Both the position numbers and the translations under genes were made by a program. Under the pieces are notes generated by a model. The model was given only the letters and a program-made list of their open reading frames with translations. It ran no database searches and was not told the DNA's origin. Positions 56,305 to 64,000 of a DNA stretch of 64,000 bases are shown here, piece after piece; position 1 is the first letter of the stretch, and the number at the start of each line of letters is the position of its first letter. Source of the stretch: Acidobacteriota bacterium (GTDB lineage: Bacteria > Acidobacteriota > Blastocatellia > Pyrinomonadales > Pyrinomonadaceae); contig CP065000.1 of the NCBI GenBank assembly GCA_016700075.1, positions 1,550,001-1,614,000 on the forward strand, given 5' to 3'.

Positions 56305-58767
56305 ATGAAGAACATTGAGAAACGAAATGGCAGGTATTTTCTAGGTATCCTGGGACTGACCGTAATGCTTACCGCGGCGTTCTCACTCGCCGGAAATGTA
56401 TCGGTGTCTCAGGCACGTACATCCTTCAGCGGGCTTTTCGGGCCGGATGCGGTTGTCGGAGGCGGCGAAGCGGCGGCTGAAAAAGCTGCAAGCTTTGAAG
56501 CCTCGAACAACGATGCAGCGTTCACGTCCGGAAATCTAGCCGTTGTGGTTGCCGCCGCCAGCGCCAACAATACTACGGCGTCAGTGGTCGAACTCAGCCC
56601 GACGAGTCCCGCGTCGAACCCGGTTCAGACAATTGCCGTCCCCGGAACCGGCCCTGACGCCATTCGCATAAGCGGCTCCGCGACCAGCACCGGATACGCC
56701 AGCCTTACGGCTGACCGGACTCGTCTCACCTTTACCGGAGCAAACTCTGAAGTTACCGGCTCGAATGTCAATACATTGAACCCCCGGGCTGTCGTTGCTT
56801 TTACCGCAGACGGCAACTTCACTCTTCCGACGACATACACCGGCAACAGCGGCAACCAAACGCGTGCCGCGACATCGGCAGACAATTCAACCTGGTGGAT
56901 CGCCGATCAAGGCGGTGTCTATACTAACGGATCGACTTCTGCCAGCCCGGCCGCAAATATCAGGAACATCAGGACATTTGGCGGCGTCGTTTACACGGGC
57001 CTCGCTTCGGGTACGGCCACAAACATACAGGTCTCGACCGTAAGTGCTCCGAGCGGCGGTGTGATCACAGGTCTGCCGGGGCTGACGAACAACGCAAACA
57101 CTCAGGACTTTTACTTCATCTCGTCAGTGGAGAACGGTTCGGCATTTGATGTCCTATACGTGCTCTCAGCTACGAGCAACACCGCAGGAACGATCGCAAA
57201 ATACTCTTTTGACGGATCGACGTGGGTCGCAAACGGAACTTACACGACAACGTTCGGCGGATTCGGACTTGCAGCCGCACGCCGCTCGACCGCGCCTGGA
57301 GCGTTCCTTTATGTATCGACCGGTCAAGGTGCTCTGACGGCAAACAGCGTGATCCGCCTGATCGACACGGCGGGATATAACGCGGCCATCGCGATCGATA
57401 CTGCGGATAACGTCACACTTTTTACTGCACCGGCTGGAAATATCATCAAGGGTGTTGATTTCGCACCGGTCGCAGGTACCGGACCGTCACCAACACCGAC
57501 GCCAACACCAACACCGACGCCAACACCAACACCGACGCCGACGCCAACACCGACACCGACGCCGACGCCAACGCCAACACCAACACCAACACCGACACCG
57601 ACACCAACACCGACGCCGACGCCAACACCGACACCGACGCCGACGCCAACGCCAACACCGACACCGACACCATCGCCAACACCGACACCGACGCCGTCAC
57701 CGTCACCAACACCGACGCCAACACCGACACCGACGCCGTCACCGTCACCAACACCGTCACCGAGCCCGTCACCTGGGCCGTCGCCGTCCTGCACGCCTTT
57801 CACTCAGGGATTCGAGGATGTTGGAACACTTCCGGGTGGTGGTTGGTCACTGCAGAACCTGTCAGAACCGGGTCCAGGGACGACTGGTTGGTTCCAGGGC
57901 AATCCAACGGTGTTCCCGTCGCATACAGGAGACCCAAATTCATATATCGGAGCGAATTTCAACAACGGAACGGGCGTCGCAACGCTTAGCAACTGGCTAC
58001 TTACACCAGTGGTCACGCTTGAGAACGGCGTGCAGATGTCCTTCTGGACGCGTACAACAACCAACAATCCTTTCCCCGATCGCCTGCAGGTGCGTATGAG
58101 CACGGCGGGCACAAGCACGAACGTTGGCTCAACCGCCACATCGGTTGGTGATTTCACCAACCTGCTTCTTGATATCAACCCGACGTATCAAACCGGCGGT
58201 GTATATCCTGAAGTCTGGACGCAGTTTACGGTAACTGTAACGGGACTTGGCGGGCCGACGACCGGACGGTTTGGATTCAGGTATTTCGTAGAGGACGGCG
58301 GACCAACCGGCAACAACTCGAACTATATCGGCATAGATACGGTCGAGATCAGCTGCCCGACAGGCCCGACGCCGACGCCGACGCCTAGCCCGTCACCTGT
58401 CGAATCGCCGACGCCAACGCCGACGCCAACACCGACGCCAACACCGACGCCAACGCCGACACCAACTCCTTCGCCGTCGCCGAGCCCGTCGCCAACGCCG
58501 ACGAACTTCGTGTTCTTCAGCTCGCCGACGTATATGGATGACGAGCCGAATACGGCAGTGATCACATTAAACCGATCAGGTGACACGTCGGGAGCGGCAA
58601 GTGTTGATTTCAGCACGTTGCCGGGAACGGCATTTGGCGGAGCGGCTTGTGGGCTGCTGGTGGATTACATCACAGTAACGAACCAGACGGTCAACTTTGC
58701 CGCCCGGCCAGACGACTGCGATCGTAAACGTACAGATCTGCGGAGACATCTCTGCAGAAGGCCCTGA
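56305..58767 (+). CDS. Secreted Pro/Thr-linker protein, N-terminal part of a frameshifted gene
   Basis: 820 codons up to a premature stop. A signal peptide (about 1-36) is followed by SFSGLFGP, similar to the start of the preceding giant protein. An unrecognised beta-rich domain (about 60-390) comes next, then a Pro-Thr repeat linker of about 100 residues (57484-57783), a choice-of-anchor-J/cleaved-adhesin-like domain (about 495-685, FTQGFEDVGTLPGGGWSLQN), a second shorter Pro-Thr linker and the first half of a Calx-beta domain (FVFFSSPTYMDDEPNTAVIT). After VNFA the frame goes wrong and stops 23 codons later. The continuation lies in the next frame from 58697. One extra base in GCCGCCC (58699-58705) explains this: the expected reading is N-F-A-P-G-Q-T-T. 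Confidence 0.82.
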   Translation: MKNIEKRNGRYFLGILGLTVMLTAAFSLAGNVSVSQARTSFSGLFGPDAVVGGGEAAAEKAASFEASNNDAAFTSGNLAVVVAAASANNTTASVVELSPTSPASNPVQTIAVPGTGPDAIRISGSATSTGYASLTADRTRLTFTGANSEVTGSNVNTLNPRAVVAFTADGNFTLPTTYTGNSGNQTRAATSADNSTWWIADQGGVYTNGSTSASPAANIRNIRTFGGVVYTGLASGTATNIQVSTVSAPSGGVITGLPGLTNNANTQDFYFISSVENGSAFDVLYVLSATSNTAGTIAKYSFDGSTWVANGTYTTTFGGFGLAAARRSTAPGAFLYVSTGQGALTANSVIRLIDTAGYNAAIAIDTADNVTLFTAPAGNIIKGVDFAPVAGTGPSPTPTPTPTPTPTPTPTPTPTPTPTPTPTPTPTPTPTPTPTPTPTPTPTPTPTPTPTPTPTPSPTPTPTPSPSPTPTPTPTPTPSPSPTPSPSPSPGPSPSCTPFTQGFEDVGTLPGGGWSLQNLSEPGPGTTGWFQGNPTVFPSHTGDPNSYIGANFNNGTGVATLSNWLLTPVVTLENGVQMSFWTRTTTNNPFPDRLQVRMSTAGTSTNVGSTATSVGDFTNLLLDINPTYQTGGVYPEVWTQFTVTVTGLGGPTTGRFGFRYFVEDGGPTGNNSNYIGIDTVEISCPTGPTPTPTPSPSPVESPTPTPTPTPTPTPTPTPTPTPSPSPSPSPTPTNFVFFSSPTYMDDEPNTAVITLNRSGDTSGAASVDFSTLPGTAFGGAACGLLVDYITVTNQTVNFAARPDDCDRKRTDLRRHLCRRP
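57484..57783. repeat. Pro/Thr-coding microsatellite (CCNACN units)
   Basis: About 300 bases are built of CCGACGCCAACACCAACA-type hexamer and 12-mer units. They encode Pro-Thr dipeptides, with Pro-Ser near the end. Changes in copy number would keep the frame, so linker length can vary. A shorter tract of the same kind lies at 58366-58500. Confidence 0.95.
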
Positions 58768-59689
58768 GACAGTCATCCTGCAGCTTTCGAATCCTGTGGG
58801 AACAGGCATCGGGCCTGCAGGCGGTGCTCCGCCGCTCGGTCCGGGCACGGATGCCGTTCTGACCATCAATGACACTGCCAACCAGTTCAGGAACACGCAG
58901 TGCATCGATATCTTCGAGAACAGCATCGGTCTGCCATATCCGTCGCAGATATTCGTCAACGGCGCTACGACGAACCTGTTCCGCGTACGTGTGACGCTGT
59001 TCGACTACTGGTCGAATTCACCGGACAACGTTGACATCCTGCTTGTAGGCCCGAACGGAGCGAAATACATCCTGATGGCAGACGCAGGCGGCGTGGTCCC
59101 GATCAATCCGAACGACGCGAGGACGCTGACCTTTACTGACTCCGCTCCGCAGGTCGTGGCGAACAGCACTGCACCTGCAACCGGCGTCTATCAGCCGACG
59201 AACTGGGAGACCCCTGTAACGACATTCCCGGTACCTGCACCTGCAGGACCGTATGTCGAGCCGGGATCGACCGTCGCACGGCCGGTCAGCCAGACGATGT
59301 TCGGCAACTTCGGCGGCATCAACGCCAACGGAACATGGAGCCTGTATGTGAGAGACGACGGCGGCTTCCCGAGGCCCGACACGCAGAACGGCGGTATCTG
59401 CGGCTGGGGACTCGAACTGCTGCCGGTCACGGCTGCGGGAGTCGAGGTATCGGGACGCGTATTCACGTCGACCGGTGCTCCGCTCCGCAACGCAGAGGTC
59501 ACGATGACGGACGCTAACGGTGTGGTACGCCGTGCGGTAACTTCGAGCTTCGGTTACTACCGATTCGACGAAGTGCCGGTTGGCGAGTCGTTCGTGATGA
59601 GCGTAAATTCACGCAACTACCGCTTCGTTCCGCGTGTCGTCGTTGTGACAGATACGCTGACGGATGTTGATTTCGTTGGGCTGGAATGA
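58697..59689 (+). CDS. C-terminal part of the frameshifted Pro/Thr-linker protein (Calx-beta end, P-domain, shared C-terminal domain)
   Basis: This frame carries the rest of the gene that starts at 56305. It begins with the remainder of the Calx-beta domain (PGQTTAIVNVQICGDISAEG), continues into a P-like domain (SPDNVDILLVGPNGAKYILM, TMFGNFGGINANGTWSLYVR) very like that of the upstream giant protein, and ends in the 82-residue shared domain finishing VDFVGLE. The TTG at 58697 is probably not a true start, as no ribosome site precedes it. All 330 codons are clean, so the break is recent, an assembly or sequencing error, or a site of programmed slippage. Confidence 0.82.
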   Translation: MPPGQTTAIVNVQICGDISAEGPETVILQLSNPVGTGIGPAGGAPPLGPGTDAVLTINDTANQFRNTQCIDIFENSIGLPYPSQIFVNGATTNLFRVRVTLFDYWSNSPDNVDILLVGPNGAKYILMADAGGVVPINPNDARTLTFTDSAPQVVANSTAPATGVYQPTNWETPVTTFPVPAPAGPYVEPGSTVARPVSQTMFGNFGGINANGTWSLYVRDDGGFPRPDTQNGGICGWGLELLPVTAAGVEVSGRVFTSTGAPLRNAEVTMTDANGVVRRAVTSSFGYYRFDEVPVGESFVMSVNSRNYRFVPRVVVVTDTLTDVDFVGLE

Positions 59690-60098
59690 GGGGAGTTGAG
59701 AGTTGAAAGTTAAGAGTTGAGAGTGCAAGAATGCAACGCGGTCGGGTTATTCCCCACCGCGAGGCTCTCTCCTTCGATCTCCCCATCTATGTCACCCCTC
59801 GGTGATTTCGGCCACAGCGCGGGAAATTTCGCACCGACCATCCCCAAAATGTGCAATAACTCGCATACAAATTAAGCTACCTGAGCCCTATCGAAAGCTT
59901 ATTTCGTCTCGTTCCAGCGGCTTATAGCAGCCATTTGACGGCACGGTGTTTGCGTTTACCATATCGAACGGCATCTGCCTTGTCTTTTTCCTTAGGAATA
60001 TGACACTGTACTAACGTGTAAAAATTGCGAGATGTTTGGATAGATTGCCGAATGCTCAGTAGTTATTACCCAGTCGTCCGTCAACCGGGGAGAGCAAT
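59690..60098. other. Gene-free stretch of 409 bases
   Basis: It begins with GTTGAGA-like short direct repeats (59692-59724), the same type seen at 49542-49583. Apart from a sigma-54-like site (59939-59953) and GGGGAG before the next ATG, I see no gene, RNA or terminator. No good stem with a T run closes the preceding gene. Confidence 0.6.
59939..59953 (+). promoter_or_regulatory. Sigma-54-like promoter upstream of the FG-GAP protein gene
   Basis: CGGCAC-GGTGT-TTGC matches TGGCAC-N5-TTGC at all but the first base and has the right spacing. Transcription would begin near 59965, about 134 bases before the start at 60099. It is a weaker case than the site before the Oar-like receptor. Confidence 0.4.
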
Positions 60099-62861
60099 AT
60101 GAAGCAGATAGCACAGCGGTGGTGCCTTTTCATCAAAGGGGAAAGGATCTGGGGAGTTTACAAAAAACTCTTGAAGGGGAAGATGCGGGCCATTTTTCTG
60201 ACGCTGGCTGCCGGCGTGGTGTCATTTTCCTTGACGACCGTCCCGATCAGGGCCGGCGGCGCAAAATCGGCATTGCCCTTCGGCGTTCCGTGGGTTGGCT
60301 ATAACGTTGGCTCCAGCGCCTACACGGGCAACCCGGCGCCCTTTGAGCGCGATCCCACCGCTCTCGTCACGGCCGACTTCAACGGCGACGGCGCCCCCGA
60401 CGTGGCCGTCTCCAACTACGAGTTCGCCTCACCGGGCGGTGGCACCGATGGAACGTCCGGTTTCGTGGTCATTCTCAACGACGGGAACGGAGCCTACGGA
60501 ACGCCAACGCACTACACGGTCTCGAATAAGGGATGTTGGGACATTGCGGTGGGCGACTTTGACGGCGACGGGGACATCGACATCGTCGTGCCCGTGGCCG
60601 ACACGTTCTGGGAAACCGGCAACACCGTCGTGCTCTTCCTCAACGACGGCACAGGTGCCTTCCCGAACAAGCGCACGTTCACCGTAGGCGGCGCGGCCCC
60701 GACCGGCATCACCGTGGCCGATTTTGACGGCGATGGCCACCTCGATGTGGCGACCTCGAACTTCCAGAACTTCCAGACGGGCGGGAGTGTGTCCGTGCTT
60801 AGAGGCGACGGGACCGGGCATTTCGCGTCTCACGTGACCTACCCCGTGGGGGACCGTCCCTTTAAGCTGGCCGCAGGCGACCTCAACGGTGACGGCCGCC
60901 CCGAACTCGCGGTGGCCCACAACTGGCAGCAGGTCTCGGTCCTCATCAATAATGGCACCGGCGGCTTCGGCGCGCCGCTCGTTTACGACCAGATCTTCCC
61001 GTGGCACGACGCCATGTATTATGGCTCCATCGCTCTCGGTGACAGCGACAACGACGGCGACCTCGACATCTTCTACTCGAACACGGACAGCAAACCAGTC
61101 GGCTCCGAAGTGCCGCGGATCGCCCACCTCCGCAACAACGGCGGCACCTTCTCGCGTGCGCCCGACATCATCCTGAACATCTACTCCTCCGGCCCGTCCG
61201 ACCTCGCCGTGGCCGACTTTGACGGCGACGGGTGGCTGGACGTCGCCGGGCTCAACTTCGACGGACGTGCGACCGACGGGCTGCGGGTGGTCTATAACAA
61301 CGGTGCGGGTGGGTTTGGCCCGTCCACCATGATCCCCGCCGGGCAGGGCACCTTCGCCCTGGCGGTAGCCGATGTGGATAGCGATGGCTCTCTCGACCTC
61401 CTCTCGGCCGACCGGTATTCGATGGCCGTCACTGTCCACAAGAACCCCGGCGATGGTCAGTTCCCCGTTCATTCGCCTCGATACCCCAGCGGCACAGGCA
61501 CCACGCTTCACCTCGTCGCTGGGGACGTAGACGGTGATGGCGATCTCGACCTCTTCGCCTCGGGTGAGGCTTTCGGCACTCCGGGCGCACTGATCCGTAA
61601 CAACGGCGATGGTACGTTCGCTGACCCTGTCATCTACACGCACTCCACGGCCTACGGGCGCGGCGTCTCGAACGCCAAGCTCCGCGATCTCAATGGCGAC
61701 GGTCACCTCGACCTCCTATACAACGACGCCCATACGGACTCCGTAACCGGATACGACTTCTGGGTCGGCCTCAACGATGGCACCGGCACGTTCGGGCCGC
61801 TCACGGAGTGGGACCTAAACACCTGCGGCAATGGCGACATCGATGCGATAGACCTCGACAATGACGGCGACCTCGACGTGGTCAACCTCGAACAGCTCGG
61901 CTGTGCCGGCGGCAACGATCCTCAGCACATCTTCATCCGCCTCAATAATGGCGACGCAACGTTCCAGCCCGCATACACCATCAACATCGGCCGCATCCCG
62001 CGCGACCTCGGCCACGGCGACTTCAACGACGACGGGAACGTCGACCTCGTCACGGCTCACTGGGGCATCAACGGCGCCAATGACTTCATCAACGTCCACC
62101 TCGGCAACGGCGACGGGACATTTCAGGAGGCGGTCGTCTACAACGTGGGCCGCGGGCCCCGCTATGTCGTTGTCGCGGACTTCAACGGCGACGGGCATGC
62201 GGACTTCGCCACCGCCAACTCATCGAGCGGCAACAGTGGGCGAGAAACGTTGACGGTGATCTTCGGTGTGGGCGACGGCACGTTCACAGGTCGCAGCGAC
62301 TACTACGCCCCGTACTCACCCGACCTCCAGGGCGTTCAAGGCCTAGAAGTCGGCGACGTGGACGGCGACGGCGACTTCGACCTGATGATGGCCACCGTGG
62401 CGGGCGGCATCGCGATGTACTACAACGACGGCGCCGGCAACTTTACCTTTCCCCATCGCCTCGGGGTCTATTGGGGACCGTGGAGCCCCGTCTTCGCGGA
62501 CTTCGACGGCGACGCTGTGCCGGACCTCGCGATGCTCGTGAGTATGCCGCCGAGCGGGATCGGCCGCGAGATCGCGATCTTGTCTGTGGATCGGCCTCCG
62601 ACCGCCGCCGTTGTCGATGTGTCCGGTCGCGTGATGACGCCGGACGGCCGCGGATTGCGTAACGCCACAGTGTCGATGACCGGATCTGACGGCGTTACTC
62701 GAGTTGCGATCACGTCGAGTTTTGGCTACTACCGCTTCGAGGACCTTCCCGTTGGTGACTCTTACGAAATGAGCGTTAAGTCTCGTAGCTACCGCTTCGT
62801 GCCAAGGACTGTTGTCGTGAAAGACACTCTGACAGATGTTGATTTCGTCGGGCTGGAGTGA
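60099..62861 (+). CDS. Secreted FG-GAP/VCBS repeat protein with shared C-terminal domain
   Basis: 920 residues. The ATG at 60099 follows GGGGAG; an internal ATG at 60183 with AAGGGG upstream would give a more normal signal peptide (MRAIFLTLAAGVVSFSL), so the start is uncertain. The body (about 70-830) is built of some 12 FG-GAP/VCBS repeats with calcium-binding loops such as ADFNGDGAPDV, GDFDGDGDIDI and ADFDGDGHLDV, expected to form beta-propellers. The last 82 residues match the C-terminal domain of the two preceding giant proteins and end VDFVGLE. The body is visibly more GC-rich (C-ending codons) than its own tail and its neighbours, which suggests that an acquired body was fused to a local tail. 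It may bind carbohydrate or protein at the surface. Confidence 0.86.
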   Translation: MKQIAQRWCLFIKGERIWGVYKKLLKGKMRAIFLTLAAGVVSFSLTTVPIRAGGAKSALPFGVPWVGYNVGSSAYTGNPAPFERDPTALVTADFNGDGAPDVAVSNYEFASPGGGTDGTSGFVVILNDGNGAYGTPTHYTVSNKGCWDIAVGDFDGDGDIDIVVPVADTFWETGNTVVLFLNDGTGAFPNKRTFTVGGAAPTGITVADFDGDGHLDVATSNFQNFQTGGSVSVLRGDGTGHFASHVTYPVGDRPFKLAAGDLNGDGRPELAVAHNWQQVSVLINNGTGGFGAPLVYDQIFPWHDAMYYGSIALGDSDNDGDLDIFYSNTDSKPVGSEVPRIAHLRNNGGTFSRAPDIILNIYSSGPSDLAVADFDGDGWLDVAGLNFDGRATDGLRVVYNNGAGGFGPSTMIPAGQGTFALAVADVDSDGSLDLLSADRYSMAVTVHKNPGDGQFPVHSPRYPSGTGTTLHLVAGDVDGDGDLDLFASGEAFGTPGALIRNNGDGTFADPVIYTHSTAYGRGVSNAKLRDLNGDGHLDLLYNDAHTDSVTGYDFWVGLNDGTGTFGPLTEWDLNTCGNGDIDAIDLDNDGDLDVVNLEQLGCAGGNDPQHIFIRLNNGDATFQPAYTINIGRIPRDLGHGDFNDDGNVDLVTAHWGINGANDFINVHLGNGDGTFQEAVVYNVGRGPRYVVVADFNGDGHADFATANSSSGNSGRETLTVIFGVGDGTFTGRSDYYAPYSPDLQGVQGLEVGDVDGDGDFDLMMATVAGGIAMYYNDGAGNFTFPHRLGVYWGPWSPVFADFDGDAVPDLAMLVSMPPSGIGREIAILSVDRPPTAAVVDVSGRVMTPDGRGLRNATVSMTGSDGVTRVAITSSFGYYRFEDLPVGDSYEMSVKSRSYRFVPRTVVVKDTLTDVDFVGLE

Positions 62862-62864
62862 ATC

Positions 62865-63122
62865 GTCGGGACGCAGGCTGCCTGCGGTCCGACAGAATTG
62901 CCCGCTCTTTGAAGCGGGGTATTTTGTTGAAGAACTTGCAGAAGCCCGCGCGTCAGCAAGAGCGATAGCGAACGACCAAAGCATACTAAATGATCACAGG
63001 CCTCTTCCGGCGAAGCCGCTCCCGTATGATAACGCTCCGGATATCGCCCTTGCTTACGCGCGGGCCTCTGCAACCTCTGCAGGCTGCCGGCCTGCGGAGC
63101 CACCCGCTCACGCGAGTGGTTC
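62865..63122. repeat. Hairpin repeats after the FG-GAP protein gene
   Basis: GTCGG..CGCAGG-CTG-CCTGCG..CCGAC (62865-62893) and CCCGCT-CTTTGA-AGCGGG (62901-62918), followed by a T-rich stretch, directly follow the stop; the second may act as terminator. GCAGGC-TGCCG-GCCTGC (63079-63095) and a CCAC..GTGG stem (to 63122) follow. They are diverged relatives of the 64-bp tandem repeat at 49752. The 339-base gap (62862-63200) holds nothing else that I can recognise. Confidence 0.6.
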
Positions 63123-63200
63123 TTCCTTTTTGCGGATGTGGATAATCGGCAATCGTCGGCTATTCTAGATGCAAGCCTCTGATGGCGTGGAGGGCGGACT

Positions 63201-63659
63201 GTGGGAATGCTGATGGATGCAGTTGGCAAGGTATGGCGGATGTTGTCGCCGAGGACACGTGCGCGTGTTACACGATCGGTTCAGCCGAAATTCACCGTCT
63301 CTTCCGCTGCGATCGTGCGAAATGACGAGGGAAAGATCCTGCTGCTCGATCATTATTTTCGCCCGGACAAAGGCTGGGGTTTGCCCGGCGGTTTTGTTGA
63401 ATACGGCGAGACGCCGGAACAGGCCGCCTGCCGCGAGGTCATGGAAGAATCAGGCGTCGAAATATACGATCTGAAGCTGCTGCGTCAGCGAACGGTCGGC
63501 AGCCATCTCGAGATCTCGTTCACGGCAAAGGGCCGCGGCGACGGAGCGATCGGAAGCAAGGAAATTCGAGGGATCGGCTGGTTCACGGCTGGCGAACTGC
63601 CCGACGGCATATCGGAGGACCTGCGTTCGTTAATAATTTCTACAGAAAACCTGATATGA
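63201..63659 (+). CDS. Nudix hydrolase
   Basis: 152 residues from a GTG at 63201 (GGAGGG upstream); an ATG two codons later is possible. The Nudix box is complete: GFVEYGETPEQAACREVMEE (G-x5-E-x7-R-E-x-x-E-E), followed by SGV. It lies in an alpha/beta sandwich typical of the ADP-ribose/NADH-pyrophosphatase-like group: the preceding segment VSSAAIVRNDEGKILLLDHYF and LPGGF fit. It hydrolyses a nucleoside diphosphate linked to some X; the substrate cannot be told. A PyrE-like gene follows after 69 bases. Confidence 0.9.
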   Translation: MGMLMDAVGKVWRMLSPRTRARVTRSVQPKFTVSSAAIVRNDEGKILLLDHYFRPDKGWGLPGGFVEYGETPEQAACREVMEESGVEIYDLKLLRQRTVGSHLEISFTAKGRGDGAIGSKEIRGIGWFTAGELPDGISEDLRSLIISTENLI

Positions 63660-63728
63660 TCGGCTCCGAATTGGAAGCCCCGCAGCGTATCGTTGTATAA
63701 TTGCGTTTTCTTTAAGGAGAGTTAATTC

Positions 63729-64000
63729 ATGGTTGATCTGGTTCCGACAGCGGATGAGGTAATGAACATCCTCGTTAAAACAGGCGCATACCGCCGCGGA
63801 CATTTTGTTTACCCTAACGGCAAGCGTGCATCCCATTATTTTCAGATGCCGCTCGCTTTTCGCTATTACGACAACGCAAGAATATTGTCGGTGGGCCTGA
63901 GCAGGATGTTTCGTATGGAAAAATCCATTTCGAGCCGGCTGCCTAAGGTTTCGGTCGTCAGTCCGAGCCCCGGCGGCATTATGGTCGCTTTCGGCGTCCG
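63729..64000 (+). CDS. PyrE-like phosphoribosyltransferase, 5' part
   Basis: The gene runs off the end of the window; 90 codons are visible from the ATG at 63729, with AAGGAGAG as ribosome site. The start, EVMNILVKTGAYRRGHFVYP followed by NGKRASHYFQMPLAFRYYDN and later VSVVSPSPGGIMVAFGV, fits orotate phosphoribosyltransferase-like proteins, which join a base to PRPP. The PRPP-binding motif itself lies beyond the window. It may be orotate phosphoribosyltransferase proper (pyrE) or a related enzyme. Confidence 0.75.
   Translation, partial: MVDLVPTADEVMNILVKTGAYRRGHFVYPNGKRASHYFQMPLAFRYYDNARILSVGLSRMFRMEKSISSRLPKVSVVSPSPGGIMVAFGV

Noticed and set aside
60429..61706. A 425-codon antisense open frame in the FG-GAP gene
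   Set aside because: It mirrors the GC-rich repeat codons (GTC/GAC patterns) and contains no recognisable fold or start signal.

Overview
The window looks like a chromosome segment of a Gram-negative, respiring bacterium, most likely an acidobacterium of the Blastocatellia/Pyrinomonadales type. This is inferred from the protein mix, not from a marker-gene tree. It has an Oar-like TonB receptor with an N-terminal carboxypeptidase-regulatory domain, Kdo transferase (outer membrane), futalosine-type menaquinone genes, a fused E1/E2 2-oxoglutarate enzyme, and huge secreted beta-helix, Calx-beta and P-domain proteins that all finish in the same regulatory-like domain. No rRNA, tRNA, CRISPR array or transposase was found.

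Layout. 1-4.4 kb: end of a PEP/pyruvate-binding protein, a TPR lipoprotein, EF-P with an atypical loop, Kdo transferase and a GT21-like glycosyltransferase. 4.4-6.8 kb: a partial ATP synthase operon (AtpZ, AtpI, a, c) closed by a strong terminator; subunits b, delta, alpha, gamma, beta and epsilon are not here. 6.9-9.2 kb: a membrane-anchored pseudokinase and a TSUP permease. 9.2-14.1 kb: an Oar-like receptor with a near-perfect sigma-54 promoter, next to an orphan NtrC-type activator. 14.2-24.9 kb: methyltransferase, SppA, a secreted lipase, peroxiredoxin, rhodanese lipoprotein, and wecB/wecC for UDP-ManNAcA synthesis.

24.9-31.8 kb: a nitric-oxide module (Crp/Fnr-type regulator, truncated haemoglobin, small membrane protein, quinol NO reductase, cupin) flanked by a probable MqnP prenyltransferase and by MqnE. 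The quinol that feeds the reductase is therefore made by genes on either side of it. 31.9-38.7 kb is an accessory stretch: a two-gene restriction-modification system, a 21-bp minisatellite, REP-like hairpins, an orphan DUF433 gene, an ArsR/SRPBCC pair with a clear operator, an AT-rich periplasmic ClpP-like gene, a reductase gene broken by an amber codon, and several unknowns. 38.8-49.3 kb returns to core functions: KatG diverging from a ferritin-like protein, a sugar epimerase, RibH, NusB, the 2-oxoglutarate enzyme and a CapA-like lipoprotein.

49.3-63.2 kb is the most distinctive part. After a gene-free, repeat-rich stretch come three consecutive genes for very large secreted proteins with quite different bodies: a beta-helix protein, a Pro/Thr-linker adhesin-like protein (frameshifted), and an FG-GAP repeat protein. 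Each ends in a closely similar 82-residue domain whose last residues are G-x-E, which suggests a shared sorting or surface-anchoring tail. The window closes with a Nudix hydrolase and the start of a PyrE-like phosphoribosyltransferase.
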